NCBI RefSeq assembly: GCF_947490095.1
Contig: NZ_CANLFS010000026.1
Span: forward strand, 1 to 40,471
DNA: 40,471 bases
Direction of reading: 5' to 3'
Source of the DNA: an uncultured Halomonas sp.
GTDB lineage: Bacteria > Pseudomonadota > Gammaproteobacteria > Pseudomonadales > Halomonadaceae
The notes beneath the pieces are model-generated. The model saw only the letters and a program-made list of their open reading frames with translations. It was not told where the DNA came from and made no database searches. Below are positions 16,408-30,332 of the stretch, piece after piece (the first letter of the stretch is position 1; each line of letters begins with the position of its first letter). The position numbers and the translations under genes were made by a program.

Positions 16408-17016
16408 ATGAAAGTCTGCATGATCGACAATTACGACAGCTTTACCTTCAATGTGGTGCAGTACCTCGCCGAGCTGGGAGCCGAGGTCGAGACCCATCGC
16501 AACGATGCCATCACCCTGAAGGATATCGAGGCCCTGGCCCCGACCCATCTGGTGATCTCCCCGGGGCCCTGCACGCCCGACCAGGCGGGCATCTCCATGG
16601 AGGCCATTCGACACTTCGCCGGCAAGTTGCCGATACTCGGCGTTTGCCTGGGGCATCAGGCCATCGGCCAGGTCTATGGCGGCAGGGTGGTGCGTGCCCC
16701 GGAGGTGATGCACGGCAAGACCTCGGCCATCCGCCACACCGGTCAGGGCGTGTTCGCCGGCCTCGACGACCCCCTGGAGGTCACTCGCTATCATTCGTTG
16801 ACCGTGGATCGCGAGGGGCTGCCCGACTGCCTGGAGGTCACCGCCTGGACCGATGACCAGGATATTACCCCGGGGTTGATCATGGGGCTGCGCCACCGGG
16901 CGTTGGACGTAGAGGGGGTGCAGTTCCACCCCGAATCGATCCTGACCCGCCAGGGCCATGAGCTGCTGGCCAACTTCCTTAAGCGCCGCCCCCAGGCGCC
17001 GCTGGGCCGAGACTGA
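16408..17016 (+). CDS. trpG: Anthranilate synthase component II (glutamine amidotransferase)
   Basis: The class I glutamine amidotransferase that supplies ammonia to TrpE. It has 202 residues, with the oxyanion motif SPGPCTP, the nucleophile Cys80 in [15 protein letters not shown], and the His/Glu pair in [10 protein letters not shown]. Start ATG 16408 ([15 protein letters not shown]) follows GGAGAG by a few bases and lies 19 nt after trpE. Bacteria that lack a separate pabA often use TrpG with PabB; no pabA is seen here, so a shared role is possible. Confidence 0.96.
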   Translation: MKVCMIDNYDSFTFNVVQYLAELGAEVETHRNDAITLKDIEALAPTHLVISPGPCTPDQAGISMEAIRHFAGKLPILGVCLGHQAIGQVYGGRVVRAPEVMHGKTSAIRHTGQGVFAGLDDPLEVTRYHSLTVDREGLPDCLEVTAWTDDQDITPGLIMGLRHRALDVEGVQFHPESILTRQGHELLANFLKRRPQAPLGRD

Positions 17017-17032
17017 TTCGAGGAGACCGATA

Positions 17033-18052
17033 ATGCAGATGCGAGACGCCCTCGGTGCCCTGATGCGCCGCGAAGACCTCAGCTTCGCCGAGACGCATCA
17101 GATCATGCGACAGATCATGACCGGGGAGGCCAGTGAACCCCAGGTCGCCGCCTTCCTGATGGGCATGGCCATGAAGGGAGAGACCGCCGAGGAAATCAGT
17201 GCCGCCGCCCAGGTGATGCGTGAGTTGATGACGCCGGTTCATCTCCAGGCGGATCATGTGGTGGATATCGTCGGTACCGGCGGTGACGGTGCCAACCTGT
17301 TCAATGTTTCCACCGCGGCCAGCTTCGTGGTGGCCGCCGCCGGTGGTCACGTGGCCAAGCACGGTAACCGGGGGGTCTCGTCCTCCTCGGGCAGCGCCGA
17401 CCTGTTCGCCGTGGCGGGCATCCATATCGATCTCGATGCCGAGCAGGCGGCGCGCTGCATCGAGCAGGTGGGCGTGGGTTTCATGTTCGCCCCCAACCAC
17501 CATCCGGCGATGCGCCACGCGGTGGTGCCGCGGCGTGACATGGGGGTGCGTACCCTGTTCAACATTCTGGGGCCGTTGACCAACCCGGCCGGTGCACCGA
17601 ACCAGGTGCTGGGGGTCTATGCCCCGGAGTTGGTGCCGCTGATGGCCGAGGTGCTGCGTCGCCTGGGGAGCCATCATGTGCTGGTGGTGCACGCCGAGGA
17701 TGGCCTGGACGAGATCTCCGTGGCCGAGCCGACCCGGGTGGCGGAGCTCAGGGACGGCGAGATCCACGAATACGTGATCACCCCCGAAGACCTGGGGATC
17801 CCGCGTCAGTCACTCGACCCGCTGCGAGTCGCATCCGCCGAGGACAGCCTGCGCCTGGTGGAGCAGGCCCTGAAGGGCGAGGGGCCGGCGGCCGATATCG
17901 TGTCGCTGAATGCCGGTGCGGCCCTGTATGCCGCCGATGTGGCCGACAGCTTGAAGGAGGGGGTGGCCCTGGCCCAGGATGCTCAGGCCTCGAAGCTCCC
18001 CCTCGAGAAACTCAAGGAGCTGACCAGCTTCACTCGCGTCTTCCTGCAATAA
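17033..18052 (+). CDS. trpD: Anthranilate phosphoribosyltransferase
   Basis: Transfers the phosphoribosyl group from PRPP to anthranilate. The 339-residue protein has the glycosyltransferase family 3 N-terminal helical domain, the PRPP loop VGTGGDGANLFNVST, KHGNRGVSSSSGSADL, and the anthranilate-site region PTNHHPAMRH-like FAPNHHPAMRHAVVPRRDMGVRT, then GPLTNPAGAPNQVLGV. ATG 17033 (MQMRDAL) has GAGGAGA upstream and starts 16 bp after trpG. The longer frame to 16958 overlaps trpG. Confidence 0.97.
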   Translation: MQMRDALGALMRREDLSFAETHQIMRQIMTGEASEPQVAAFLMGMAMKGETAEEISAAAQVMRELMTPVHLQADHVVDIVGTGGDGANLFNVSTAASFVVAAAGGHVAKHGNRGVSSSSGSADLFAVAGIHIDLDAEQAARCIEQVGVGFMFAPNHHPAMRHAVVPRRDMGVRTLFNILGPLTNPAGAPNQVLGVYAPELVPLMAEVLRRLGSHHVLVVHAEDGLDEISVAEPTRVAELRDGEIHEYVITPEDLGIPRQSLDPLRVASAEDSLRLVEQALKGEGPAADIVSLNAGAALYAADVADSLKEGVALAQDAQASKLPLEKLKELTSFTRVFLQ

Positions 18053-18076
18053 GCGTTCTCCCTCAGGAGTCACACC

Positions 18077-18886
18077 ATGACCGTATCCCCGGGGGCGACC
18101 CCTACCATCCTGACCCGTATCCTCGAGCGCAAGAACGAGGAAGTCAGCCAGCGCGCCCGCGCCGTGCCGGAGGCCGAGCTATTGCGCCTGGCCGCCGAGC
18201 AGGACTCGCCGCGAGGCTTCGTGGCGGCGCTGGCGGCGCGTAGCGCCGAGGGTGACCCGGCGATCATCGCCGAGGTCAAGAAGGCCTCGCCCTCCAAGGG
18301 GGTGATCCGCGAGGACTTTCACCCCGGCGCCATCGCCGCCAGTTATGCCGCGGGCGGTGCCGCCTGCCTCTCGGTGCTCACCGACAGCGACTTCTTTCAG
18401 GGCCATGAGGACTACCTGATCGAGGCCCGCGATGCCTGTTCGCTGCCGGTGATCCGCAAGGACTTCATCACCCACGGCTACCAGGTCAGCGAGGCGCGCG
18501 CCATCGGCGCCGACTGCATTTTGCTGATCGTCGCCGCCCTGGAGGACCGGCAGATGGCCGACCTTCACCGCCAGGCCACGGAGCTGGGCATGGACGTGCT
18601 GGTGGAGGTCCATGATGCCCTGGAGCTGGAGCGGGCCCTCGAGCTGGACCTCACCCTGGTGGGCATCAACAATCGCGACCTGCACACCTTCGATACCAGC
18701 CTCGATACCACCCTCGAGCTGCTGCCCCGCATCCCGCAGGGCGTCACCGTGGTCACCGAGTCCGGCATCCACACCCCCGGCGACGTGCTGCGCATGCGTG
18801 AACACGACGTCAATGCCTTCCTCGTCGGCGAGGCCTTCATGCGCCAGCCCGACCCGGGTGAGGCCCTGCGGCGGCTGTTTTTCTAG
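18077..18886 (+). CDS. trpC: Indole-3-glycerol phosphate synthase
   Basis: A TIM-barrel enzyme closing the indole ring from CdRP. The 269-residue, single-function (not TrpF-fused) protein carries [16 protein letters not shown], the catalytic Lys in [24 protein letters not shown], and [11 protein letters not shown]. It starts 24 bp after trpD with CAGGAG upstream. It is the last gene of this block; trpF, trpB and trpA are not in the window, consistent with the split trp arrangement of pseudomonads and relatives. It converges with the DUF2955 gene. Confidence 0.96.
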   Translation: MTVSPGATPTILTRILERKNEEVSQRARAVPEAELLRLAAEQDSPRGFVAALAARSAEGDPAIIAEVKKASPSKGVIREDFHPGAIAASYAAGGAACLSVLTDSDFFQGHEDYLIEARDACSLPVIRKDFITHGYQVSEARAIGADCILLIVAALEDRQMADLHRQATELGMDVLVEVHDALELERALELDLTLVGINNRDLHTFDTSLDTTLELLPRIPQGVTVVTESGIHTPGDVLRMREHDVNAFLVGEAFMRQPDPGEALRRLFF

Positions 18887-18915
18887 CCGGACGCTCGCCA
18901 CTTAACCATGCGGGG

Positions 18916-19935
18916 TCATCGGGCGTCGTCGCCACCACGCCAGCCGGTCAGCGCATCCAGAAGCGCGACGGCAAAGGAGGCCGCAAAGGCGCCCGTCAGG
19001 GTAAGCGCTACCCGCGAGAGCATGGCGTAACCGGCATCCTGGGTGGACAGGGCGCCGGCAATCAACGACAGCATGACGGAAAGCGCATACTGGTAGACAT
19101 TACTGGGTTGGGGACCCTTCAGCATGCCGCTGGCGAGCGCCAGGCAAGCCAGAAAGATCAGAGCCAGCAGGACGGGCAGGTGCGGTGACAGGGTGAATAC
19201 TGCCAGGACGCCCAGCGCCATCATGCCGCCGTAAAGGGTGGCACGAATGCGCTGCCGGGCTTCGGAGAAGACGGCTCGGCGCGTGGGAAAGACCAGCACC
19301 ATGGCGGCGATGACCGCCATCATCATGTCCGAGGGCTGCATCACCGAGTAAAGCCAGAAGCTCAGTCCCAGCAACACGGTGGCCCGGATGGCGGCACCTA
19401 CGGTCACATTGCCGCCCCCCGGTCGAGGAGTATCAATATGCTGTTCGGTGGTGCGCGGCGGGAACAACAGATAGGCGAGCGGGGCTAGAACCAGCGCCAC
19501 CAGGGATGCCTGCAGGAAGCCATCGCGCAGCGATTCCACCGTCGCCGATCCATGCATGCCCATGACCGACATCAATACGGTAATCACCACGATCAGCATG
19601 CCGGCGGGGGCCCCGGTGGCGAGGATCGCCTTGAATCCGGCGAAATACAGCAGCCACATCACGCCCATATACACCAGTGGCATGGTGTGCAGCTCATTGA
19701 CGAGCCACGCCATGATGAAGGTCATCACCACCATGGCGACGGGCCCCCCAATTGCCTTGCCCACGCTGAAGGCCTTGCGTTGGGCACCGATCAATCCGAT
19801 GGGCAGCGCCGCGATGATCGGTGGCAAGGCGGGATCAATCAGCACCACGGCGAGATAGGAAAGCGTGCCCACCAAGGCCAGGCGCAGGGCAAACAGTGGA
19901 TCTTCGCCGGCATCCGGGCGCGGGGTGACATACAT
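18916..19935 (-). CDS. DUF2955-type membrane protein (FUSC-like efflux component)
   Basis: A 339-residue inner-membrane protein with about nine or ten hydrophobic segments in two similar blocks (about 20-160 and 180-330), separated by a hydrophilic stretch with PPRTTEQH. It resembles DUF2955/fusaric-acid-resistance-like proteins, which pair with a membrane fusion protein. It begins 9 bp after the HlyD-like gene stop, so the two are an operon and probably one exporter. The substrate is unknown; aromatic acids or phenazine-type compounds are typical for FUSC relatives. No outer-membrane channel gene is adjacent. Confidence 0.75.
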   Translation of the reverse strand: MYVTPRPDAGEDPLFALRLALVGTLSYLAVVLIDPALPPIIAALPIGLIGAQRKAFSVGKAIGGPVAMVVMTFIMAWLVNELHTMPLVYMGVMWLLYFAGFKAILATGAPAGMLIVVITVLMSVMGMHGSATVESLRDGFLQASLVALVLAPLAYLLFPPRTTEQHIDTPRPGGGNVTVGAAIRATVLLGLSFWLYSVMQPSDMMMAVIAAMVLVFPTRRAVFSEARQRIRATLYGGMMALGVLAVFTLSPHLPVLLALIFLACLALASGMLKGPQPSNVYQYALSVMLSLIAGALSTQDAGYAMLSRVALTLTGAFAASFAVALLDALTGWRGGDDAR

Positions 19936-19944
19936 ACACTGACC

Positions 19945-21129
19945 TCAATGCAGGTAGCTGGCCCAGGACTGCAGCCGTTGCAGGCCGCGGGCTATCCAGG
20001 TGATCGGGTTGCCACTGTCGCCGGTCAGCACGGTGACATCCACCTTGCCGCCTACGCGAACCTGTCTCGGCCAGTCTTCCATGCCGCCTGCCAGCTCGAT
20101 GCGCACCGGGATTCGCCGCGCCGGCTCGAACCAGCGGTTATTGGGCTGGCTGACCACCAGGCCTTCTTGCGTATTGCGCCCCGGGTTTATGCCCCAGGCA
20201 ATGCTTTGTACTCGACCCTCGTAGATCGTGCCGGGCACCGCATCAAACAGCATCCGAGCGGTATCGCCCGGGTCGAGGTTCTGCAGCTGGTTTTCGCGCA
20301 GATCCACCGTGACCCAGGCCGCCCTGGCATCAATAAAGGTCATGGCCGGATTGCCTGCGCTGATGAACTGGCCTTCCGACAGAGTGACATTGGTAATTAC
20401 CCCGAAATGCGGTGCTTTCACCGTGGTCGACGTCAGGTCGTACTGGGCCTGCTCCAGCTTCGATTCGGCCGCGAGAATGGCCGGGTTGTCCTCGCCCTGG
20501 GAGCCAAGCTGGGCCCGGGCGCTCTCGAGGTTGGCCCGAGCGCTGTCCAGCCTCGACTCGGCATCCGCCAGCTGGGCGCGAGCGTCGTCTGCCTTGTCGA
20601 CGGAAATCACACCACGTCGCTCCAGTCGTAGCATTCGATCCGCCTTGGAACGCGCATTATCGAGGGCCACGCGGGCCTGGGTAACCTCGGCCTGAACCGC
20701 TACCAGCGATGCGCTGGATGCACTGACATTCTGGGCGGCGGTCTCGAGATTCGCTTGCGCCTGTCGTACGGCCAGCTGGAAGGGACGATCATCAATGGCA
20801 AACAGCGGATCGCCGGCTTCCACCACGGCATTATCTTCGACCAGTATCTCGGTCACCTGGCCCGAAACCCGTGGTGCGATCCGTGCGACGTGCGCGGAGA
20901 CAATGCCGCGCGAAGAAGACGGGGCCAGGCGATCACTCAATGCATAGATCACCACGAACATGATCAGTAATGCCAGCACCAGCAGGGTAATGATCCTGGC
21001 CGGGCTTCCTGTCTTATTCGGCTTCTCGCTGGCTTCGGGGGTGGCACTTTCCCCGCCATTGGCTTCGGCGGGTCCCCCGACATCACTGCTGGCGCCGCCG
21101 GTGTGCGGTCGTTCCTCGCTATCACTCAT
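19945..21129 (-). CDS. HlyD/EmrA-family membrane fusion protein
   Basis: A 394-residue periplasmic adaptor. The first 42 residues are polar, disordered and rich in Gly, Glu and Ser. One transmembrane helix follows (about 45-64), then a biotinyl-lipoyl-like barrel half (ARIAPRVSGQVTEILVEDNAVVEAGDPLFAID), a long Ala/Arg/Glu-rich coiled coil (about 105-215), the second barrel half (VKAPHFGVITNVTLSEGQFISAG) and a beta domain. It is expected to link the DUF2955 permease to an outer-membrane channel encoded elsewhere. GGAAGAGG stands close before the ATG. Confidence 0.88.
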   Translation of the reverse strand: MSDSEERPHTGGASSDVGGPAEANGGESATPEASEKPNKTGSPARIITLLVLALLIMFVVIYALSDRLAPSSSRGIVSAHVARIAPRVSGQVTEILVEDNAVVEAGDPLFAIDDRPFQLAVRQAQANLETAAQNVSASSASLVAVQAEVTQARVALDNARSKADRMLRLERRGVISVDKADDARAQLADAESRLDSARANLESARAQLGSQGEDNPAILAAESKLEQAQYDLTSTTVKAPHFGVITNVTLSEGQFISAGNPAMTFIDARAAWVTVDLRENQLQNLDPGDTARMLFDAVPGTIYEGRVQSIAWGINPGRNTQEGLVVSQPNNRWFEPARRIPVRIELAGGMEDWPRQVRVGGKVDVTVLTGDSGNPITWIARGLQRLQSWASYLH

Positions 21130-21211
21130 CCTCTTCCCCCTGGCGGTGGTTCGGGCGGGCTCGCCATGGCGTTTGGCCCGCCGCGTCGACTCGTCCGGCG
21201 ATATCCTTGGT

Positions 21212-21271
21212 GGCCTAGTGGCCTAGTGGCCTAGTGGCCTAGTGGCCTAGTGGCCTAGTGGCCTAGTGGCC
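21212..21271. repeat. Octanucleotide tandem array (GGCCTAGT)7.5
   Basis: Seven perfect head-to-tail copies of GGCCTAGT run from 21212 to 21267 and a half copy (GGCC) ends at 21271. The array lies between the efflux operon and the serine hydrolase gene. It supplies the hydrolase stop codon: CTA at 21263-21265 reads TAG on the minus strand. Each unit contains CTAG, so any change in copy number leaves a stop in place. Confidence 0.95.
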
Positions 21272-22627
21272 TTCGTCCGGCTCCTGGGCGGCGTCGTGCC
21301 CCATCAGGTAATCGGCCACCGCCTGGTAGGCGGGCAGGGAGGTGGCATCGTTTGCCGCGTTGGCCGCCACCGGGTGTGACGCAAAGCGCACGATGACCAT
21401 GTCTGCCGTGGGGTCGATATAGAGGGTCTGGCCGTGAACGCCGCGTGCGGCGAAGGCGCCGTGATCGTTATGGGTCATCCACCACATGTCCTTGTAGGAC
21501 CAGCCCTCGAGCTCGGGATGGTCGGACCTGGCGAAGGCCTCCTGGCTGCCGCCCGCACGAATATCGGCAATGGCGGCCTGGGGCAGGATTTGCTCGCCTC
21601 GCCAGGCACCATCGTCCAGCAGCATCTGGCCGACACGCGCCATGTCCCGCAATCCAGCGCTCAGGCCGCCTCCGGATGCGGGCATGCCCTTGGCGTCCAC
21701 CTGATAATAGGCCGACTGCTCCATGCCCAGCCGGCTCCAGATCGTCGTCGATAGCAGTTCCGCCAGCGATGTGTCCGCGGCCCGGGAAACGATCCAGCCC
21801 AGCGCGTCGGCGTTGGGAGTCTTGTACGCGAAGGCGTCACCGTGAGCGCATTGCGGTTCTTTCTCGAGGGTTTTTAGATACTCAAAGGTGCCGGACGGGC
21901 CGTTGTCGCTTCCGGCCCGAGGCAGGGGGTTGCTGGCCTTGGCATAGTCCCAGATTTCGGCTTCCGGATCGGCGTAGTCCTCGCTGTACGCCAGGCAGGT
22001 GGTCATGTTCATGACCTGTCCTACCGTCGCGTCCCCGAAGGCCGAGTCCGCCAGTTCGGGGACATAGTCTGTCACCGCCGCCTCCCGATCCAGCTTGTCC
22101 TCGGCCACCAGCGTCGCGGCCAGTATGCCGGTGAAGGACTTGGTGACCGACATGGCGGCATGCCGGCGATCCTCCTTCATCTCGGCGAAGTAGCGCTCGT
22201 ACACCGGCTTGCCATGGTGGAGGACCATAATGCCATCCGTGTAGTTCTCCGCGAGCGAGGCCTGCCAGGTCATCGGCTCGTCGCCCCCTCGGGGGGTGAA
22301 CACAACGTCATCGATCCCAGAGTCCAGCGCATACGCGAACGGATCCGGCGCCCCCAGCCCGCGTGACACACTCACCGTGGGAAGAAACTGGCGCATGTGC
22401 ACCACGCTCCAGCGTAGCGCCGGGAACTCGAAAAAGGATCCGTCGACGGCGCTCAGGGTGTGCTCCTTGGAGGGCGGGAAGCCCTGCATCCAGCCCATCT
22501 CGACGGGGTCGCTGTCTTGGGCGGAGAGCGGCTGCCCCTGGGGTTGCGCCAGGGCCTGGGAGGTGAAGGCGCTGGTGACGAGCAGTAGAGAGGATGCGAG
22601 ACCGTAGCCTGGGAGGCTTGTAAGCAT
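21263..22627 (-). CDS. Secreted class C beta-lactamase-like serine hydrolase
   Basis: A 454-residue protein with a signal peptide (cleavage near ALA|Q, residue 27) and a beta-lactamase/transpeptidase-like domain. The catalytic motif is Ser160-Val-Thr-Lys163. The second motif is Tyr214-Ser-Glu, within CLAYSEDYADP, a form typical of 6-aminohexanoate-dimer-hydrolase/esterase-like members. A late GVHGQTLYIDP replaces the KTG box. Substrate cannot be predicted; esterase or amidase activity is more likely than antibiotic resistance. Start ATG 22627 (MLTSLPG) follows AAGG and gives a proper signal peptide; an earlier in-frame start at 22714 does not. The stop lies inside the octamer array. Confidence 0.85.
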   Translation of the reverse strand: MLTSLPGYGLASSLLLVTSAFTSQALAQPQGQPLSAQDSDPVEMGWMQGFPPSKEHTLSAVDGSFFEFPALRWSVVHMRQFLPTVSVSRGLGAPDPFAYALDSGIDDVVFTPRGGDEPMTWQASLAENYTDGIMVLHHGKPVYERYFAEMKEDRRHAAMSVTKSFTGILAATLVAEDKLDREAAVTDYVPELADSAFGDATVGQVMNMTTCLAYSEDYADPEAEIWDYAKASNPLPRAGSDNGPSGTFEYLKTLEKEPQCAHGDAFAYKTPNADALGWIVSRAADTSLAELLSTTIWSRLGMEQSAYYQVDAKGMPASGGGLSAGLRDMARVGQMLLDDGAWRGEQILPQAAIADIRAGGSQEAFARSDHPELEGWSYKDMWWMTHNDHGAFAARGVHGQTLYIDPTADMVIVRFASHPVAANAANDATSLPAYQAVADYLMGHDAAQEPDEGH

Positions 22628-22704
22628 GGGAGCTACCTTGTTGACCAAAGTGCAAAGCATGGCGGACCCGCCCGCATTCGGCAAACGGTCGTGCCGCCAT
22701 CCGG

Positions 22705-22739
22705 CGCAGGGCAAGCAGGCCGTACCTGCTTGCCCTGCG
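22705..22739. terminator. Strong hairpin downstream of the ydiJ-type gene
   Basis: A perfect 15-bp inverted repeat, arms 22705-22719 and 22725-22739 with a 5-nt loop, lies 24 bp beyond the minus-strand gene ending at 22763 and before the serine hydrolase start. No T-run follows, so it may terminate inefficiently or protect the 3' end of the mRNA. Confidence 0.6.
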
Positions 22740-22762
22740 GGTGGCCGCCTAGCGCTGTGGAG

Positions 22763-27464
<4,702 letters not shown>

Positions 27465-27488
27465 GGCTTTCCCGGGCCTTGGCACATT

Positions 27489-27513
27489 GAACCCCCGCCG
27501 CCGGCGGGGGTTC
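27489..27513 (+). terminator. Terminator hairpin after serS
   Basis: A perfect 11-bp GC-rich stem (27489-27499 with 27503-27513) with loop GCC lies 25 bp after the serS stop. The following sequence, TGCGTTATC, has only a few T residues, so it is a strong hairpin with a weak tail. Confidence 0.7.
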
Positions 27514-27596
27514 TGCGTTATCAGGTGGGTGTCGCCGATTGTTGAAGCGCCGCCCGGGGGGCATGATGACAACCAACAATGGTTTGGGAGGTCCTG

Positions 27597-28715
27597 ATGC
27601 AGGACGCAAAAGATGATGCAACGGGCATCATACCGCTGAACCTGGTGCTGGCCCTGGCGGCGCTGGTGGTTATCGTGGCCGGGATGCGACTCGGAGCCAG
27701 CCTGCTGGTGCCGATGCTGCTGGCGGCCTTTATCGCGGTGGTCTGTACGGCGCCGGTGTTATGGCTCAATCGTCACGGCCTGAGCCTGCGCCTGGCGGTG
27801 TGGCTGACCCTGGTGGTGATCGGCGGCCTGTTTTCGCTGCTGGGACTGTTGCTGGTCAGTAGCTTCGGCACCTTCGTTGATGCCCTGCCGGATATCGAAC
27901 AAAAGCTCTATGACTACTACCTGGGGCTGCTGGATGGCCTGTCGCGGCTGGGGCTGGCCATCGATACCGACCGCCTGGCCGAGCTGCTGGATGCGGAGCA
28001 GCTGGGGGAGTGGTTTCCGGCACTGATCGGGGAGGTCGGCAACCTGTTGATGCAGAGTGTGGTCGTCGGGCTGCTGGCGGTGTTCATGCTCTTCGAGACG
28101 CTTCACTTCCGCGACAAGCTTTCCCGGGCCTTGGCCAATCCGGCGCCCAGCCTGGAGCGTTTCAGCGAGTTCAGCCTGACGCTCAAGCGCTATCTGGCGG
28201 TGAAGACGGTGGTCAGCCTGGTCACCGGTATCCTGGTATGGATCGCCTGCCAGCTGGTGGGGGTGGATTTTCCGCTGTTGTGGGCGGTGCTTGCCTTCAC
28301 CCTCAACTACATTCCGAACATCGGTTCGGCCATTGCGGCAGTGCCGCCGGTCATGCTGCTGCTGGTCTCTCCCGATGGCGGCATGATCGATGCGCTGCTG
28401 CTTTCGGCGGCCTATCTGGGCATCAACTTCCTGCTCGGCAATATCGTCGAGCCGCGCATTATGGGCAAGGCGCTGGGCCTTTCTACCTTTATCGCCTTCC
28501 TGTCCCTGGTGGTCTGGGGGTGGGTCTTCGGCGCCGTGGGCATGCTGTTGTCGGTGATGTTGACCATGACCCTGAAGATCGCCCTGGATAGCCACCCTCA
28601 GACGCGCTGGATCGCCCATCTGCTGGGGCCGGGGGACGAACCGGCGCTGGTTGAGGCGGATCAGCCGCCTTCCGAACGAGGCGAGTATGACGAGTGGAAA
28701 GGGCCTGACGCTTGA
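27597..28715 (+). CDS. AI-2E/PerM-family membrane protein
   Basis: A 372-residue integral membrane protein of the AI-2E transporter superfamily (PerM/YdiK/TqsA type). The hydrophobic segments cluster at about 15-45, 55-80, 145-170, 205-235 and 250-330. Conserved features include the LNYIPNIGSAIAAVPP motif and the NIVEPRIMGKALGLS segment. Members are implicated in export of autoinducer-2, sodium ions or other small solutes; the substrate here is unknown. Start ATG 27597 is chosen because GGGAGG stands 5 nt upstream; the frame opens 18 bp earlier. It converges with trxA across a long terminator hairpin. Confidence 0.88.
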   Translation: MQDAKDDATGIIPLNLVLALAALVVIVAGMRLGASLLVPMLLAAFIAVVCTAPVLWLNRHGLSLRLAVWLTLVVIGGLFSLLGLLLVSSFGTFVDALPDIEQKLYDYYLGLLDGLSRLGLAIDTDRLAELLDAEQLGEWFPALIGEVGNLLMQSVVVGLLAVFMLFETLHFRDKLSRALANPAPSLERFSEFSLTLKRYLAVKTVVSLVTGILVWIACQLVGVDFPLLWAVLAFTLNYIPNIGSAIAAVPPVMLLLVSPDGGMIDALLLSAAYLGINFLLGNIVEPRIMGKALGLSTFIAFLSLVVWGWVFGAVGMLLSVMLTMTLKIALDSHPQTRWIAHLLGPGDEPALVEADQPPSERGEYDEWKGPDA

Positions 28716-28750
28716 CGCTAGAGGCGCCTGACGCTTAAAGGTTGCCTCCT

Positions 28751-28792
28751 GAAACGACATCGCCCCGGCCTTGGCCGGGGCGATGTCGTTTC
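28751..28792. terminator. Bidirectional terminator, 20-bp perfect stem
   Basis: Arms 28751-28770 and 28773-28792 are perfectly complementary over 20 bp with a 2-nt TT centre. The stem ends in GAAA/TTTC, so each strand has an A-rich start and a short T stretch at its end. It lies between the convergent PerM-type gene and trxA and probably ends transcription from both sides. Confidence 0.85.
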
Positions 28793-28804
28793 GGGGGCTG
28801 CCGA

Positions 28805-29128
28805 TCAGCTGTTCTGTTCGATGAACTGGCTGAGCTGGGACTTGGACTGGGCGCCCACCAGCGAAGCGATCTTGGTGCCGGACTTGAACAGCATCACGGT
28901 GGGCACACCGCGGACGCCCTGTTCGGCGGCGATCTCGGGCGCATCGTCAACATTGATGCTGACGACCTTGAGGTTGTCACTACGCTCTTCGGCAACCTCG
29001 TCGACCACCGGGGCCATCACCTTGCAGGGGCCGCACCAGGGGGCCCAGAACTTGAGCAGCACCGGCGCGTCGGCCTTGAGAACTTCCTGCTCGAAGTTGG
29101 CGTTGGTGACATCGACATTATTGGCCAT
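28805..29128 (-). CDS. trxA: Thioredoxin
   Basis: A 107-residue cytoplasmic disulfide reductase. The redox motif WCGPC has Cys32 and Cys35, and the conserved cis-proline lies in RGVPTV. There is no signal peptide. Length and sequence fit thioredoxin 1. It follows no gene on its strand closely and ends 13 bp before the bidirectional terminator, so it is probably transcribed alone. It supplies electrons to enzymes such as PAPS reductase in sulfate assimilation. Confidence 0.96.
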   Translation of the reverse strand: MANNVDVTNANFEQEVLKADAPVLLKFWAPWCGPCKVMAPVVDEVAEERSDNLKVVSINVDDAPEIAAEQGVRGVPTVMLFKSGTKIASLVGAQSKSQLSQFIEQNS

Positions 29129-29280
29129 GGGGTTCTCCAGTATCGTTGCGCTGCATCGAGCGGATTAGGGTTGGCAGGTCGGACGATGTTAGCGGTCGTC
29201 CGGGATGCTGGCAAATCGGGAATGCATATCGGCGACTCATGCGATGCCTGGCATGTTATGCTACAAATGAATTAGAGTAA

Positions 29281-30315
<1,035 letters not shown>

Positions 30316-30332
30316 GCGGCGTTATGGCGGTA

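Noticed and set aside
21212..21271. CRISPR array
   Set aside because: The units are contiguous octamers without spacers and no cas gene is nearby; the same applies to 1-75.
21263..22627. AmpC-type antibiotic-resistance beta-lactamase
   Set aside because: The second motif is Tyr-Ser-Glu and the KTG box is replaced by HGQ, which fits esterase/amidase-like members better than AmpC.
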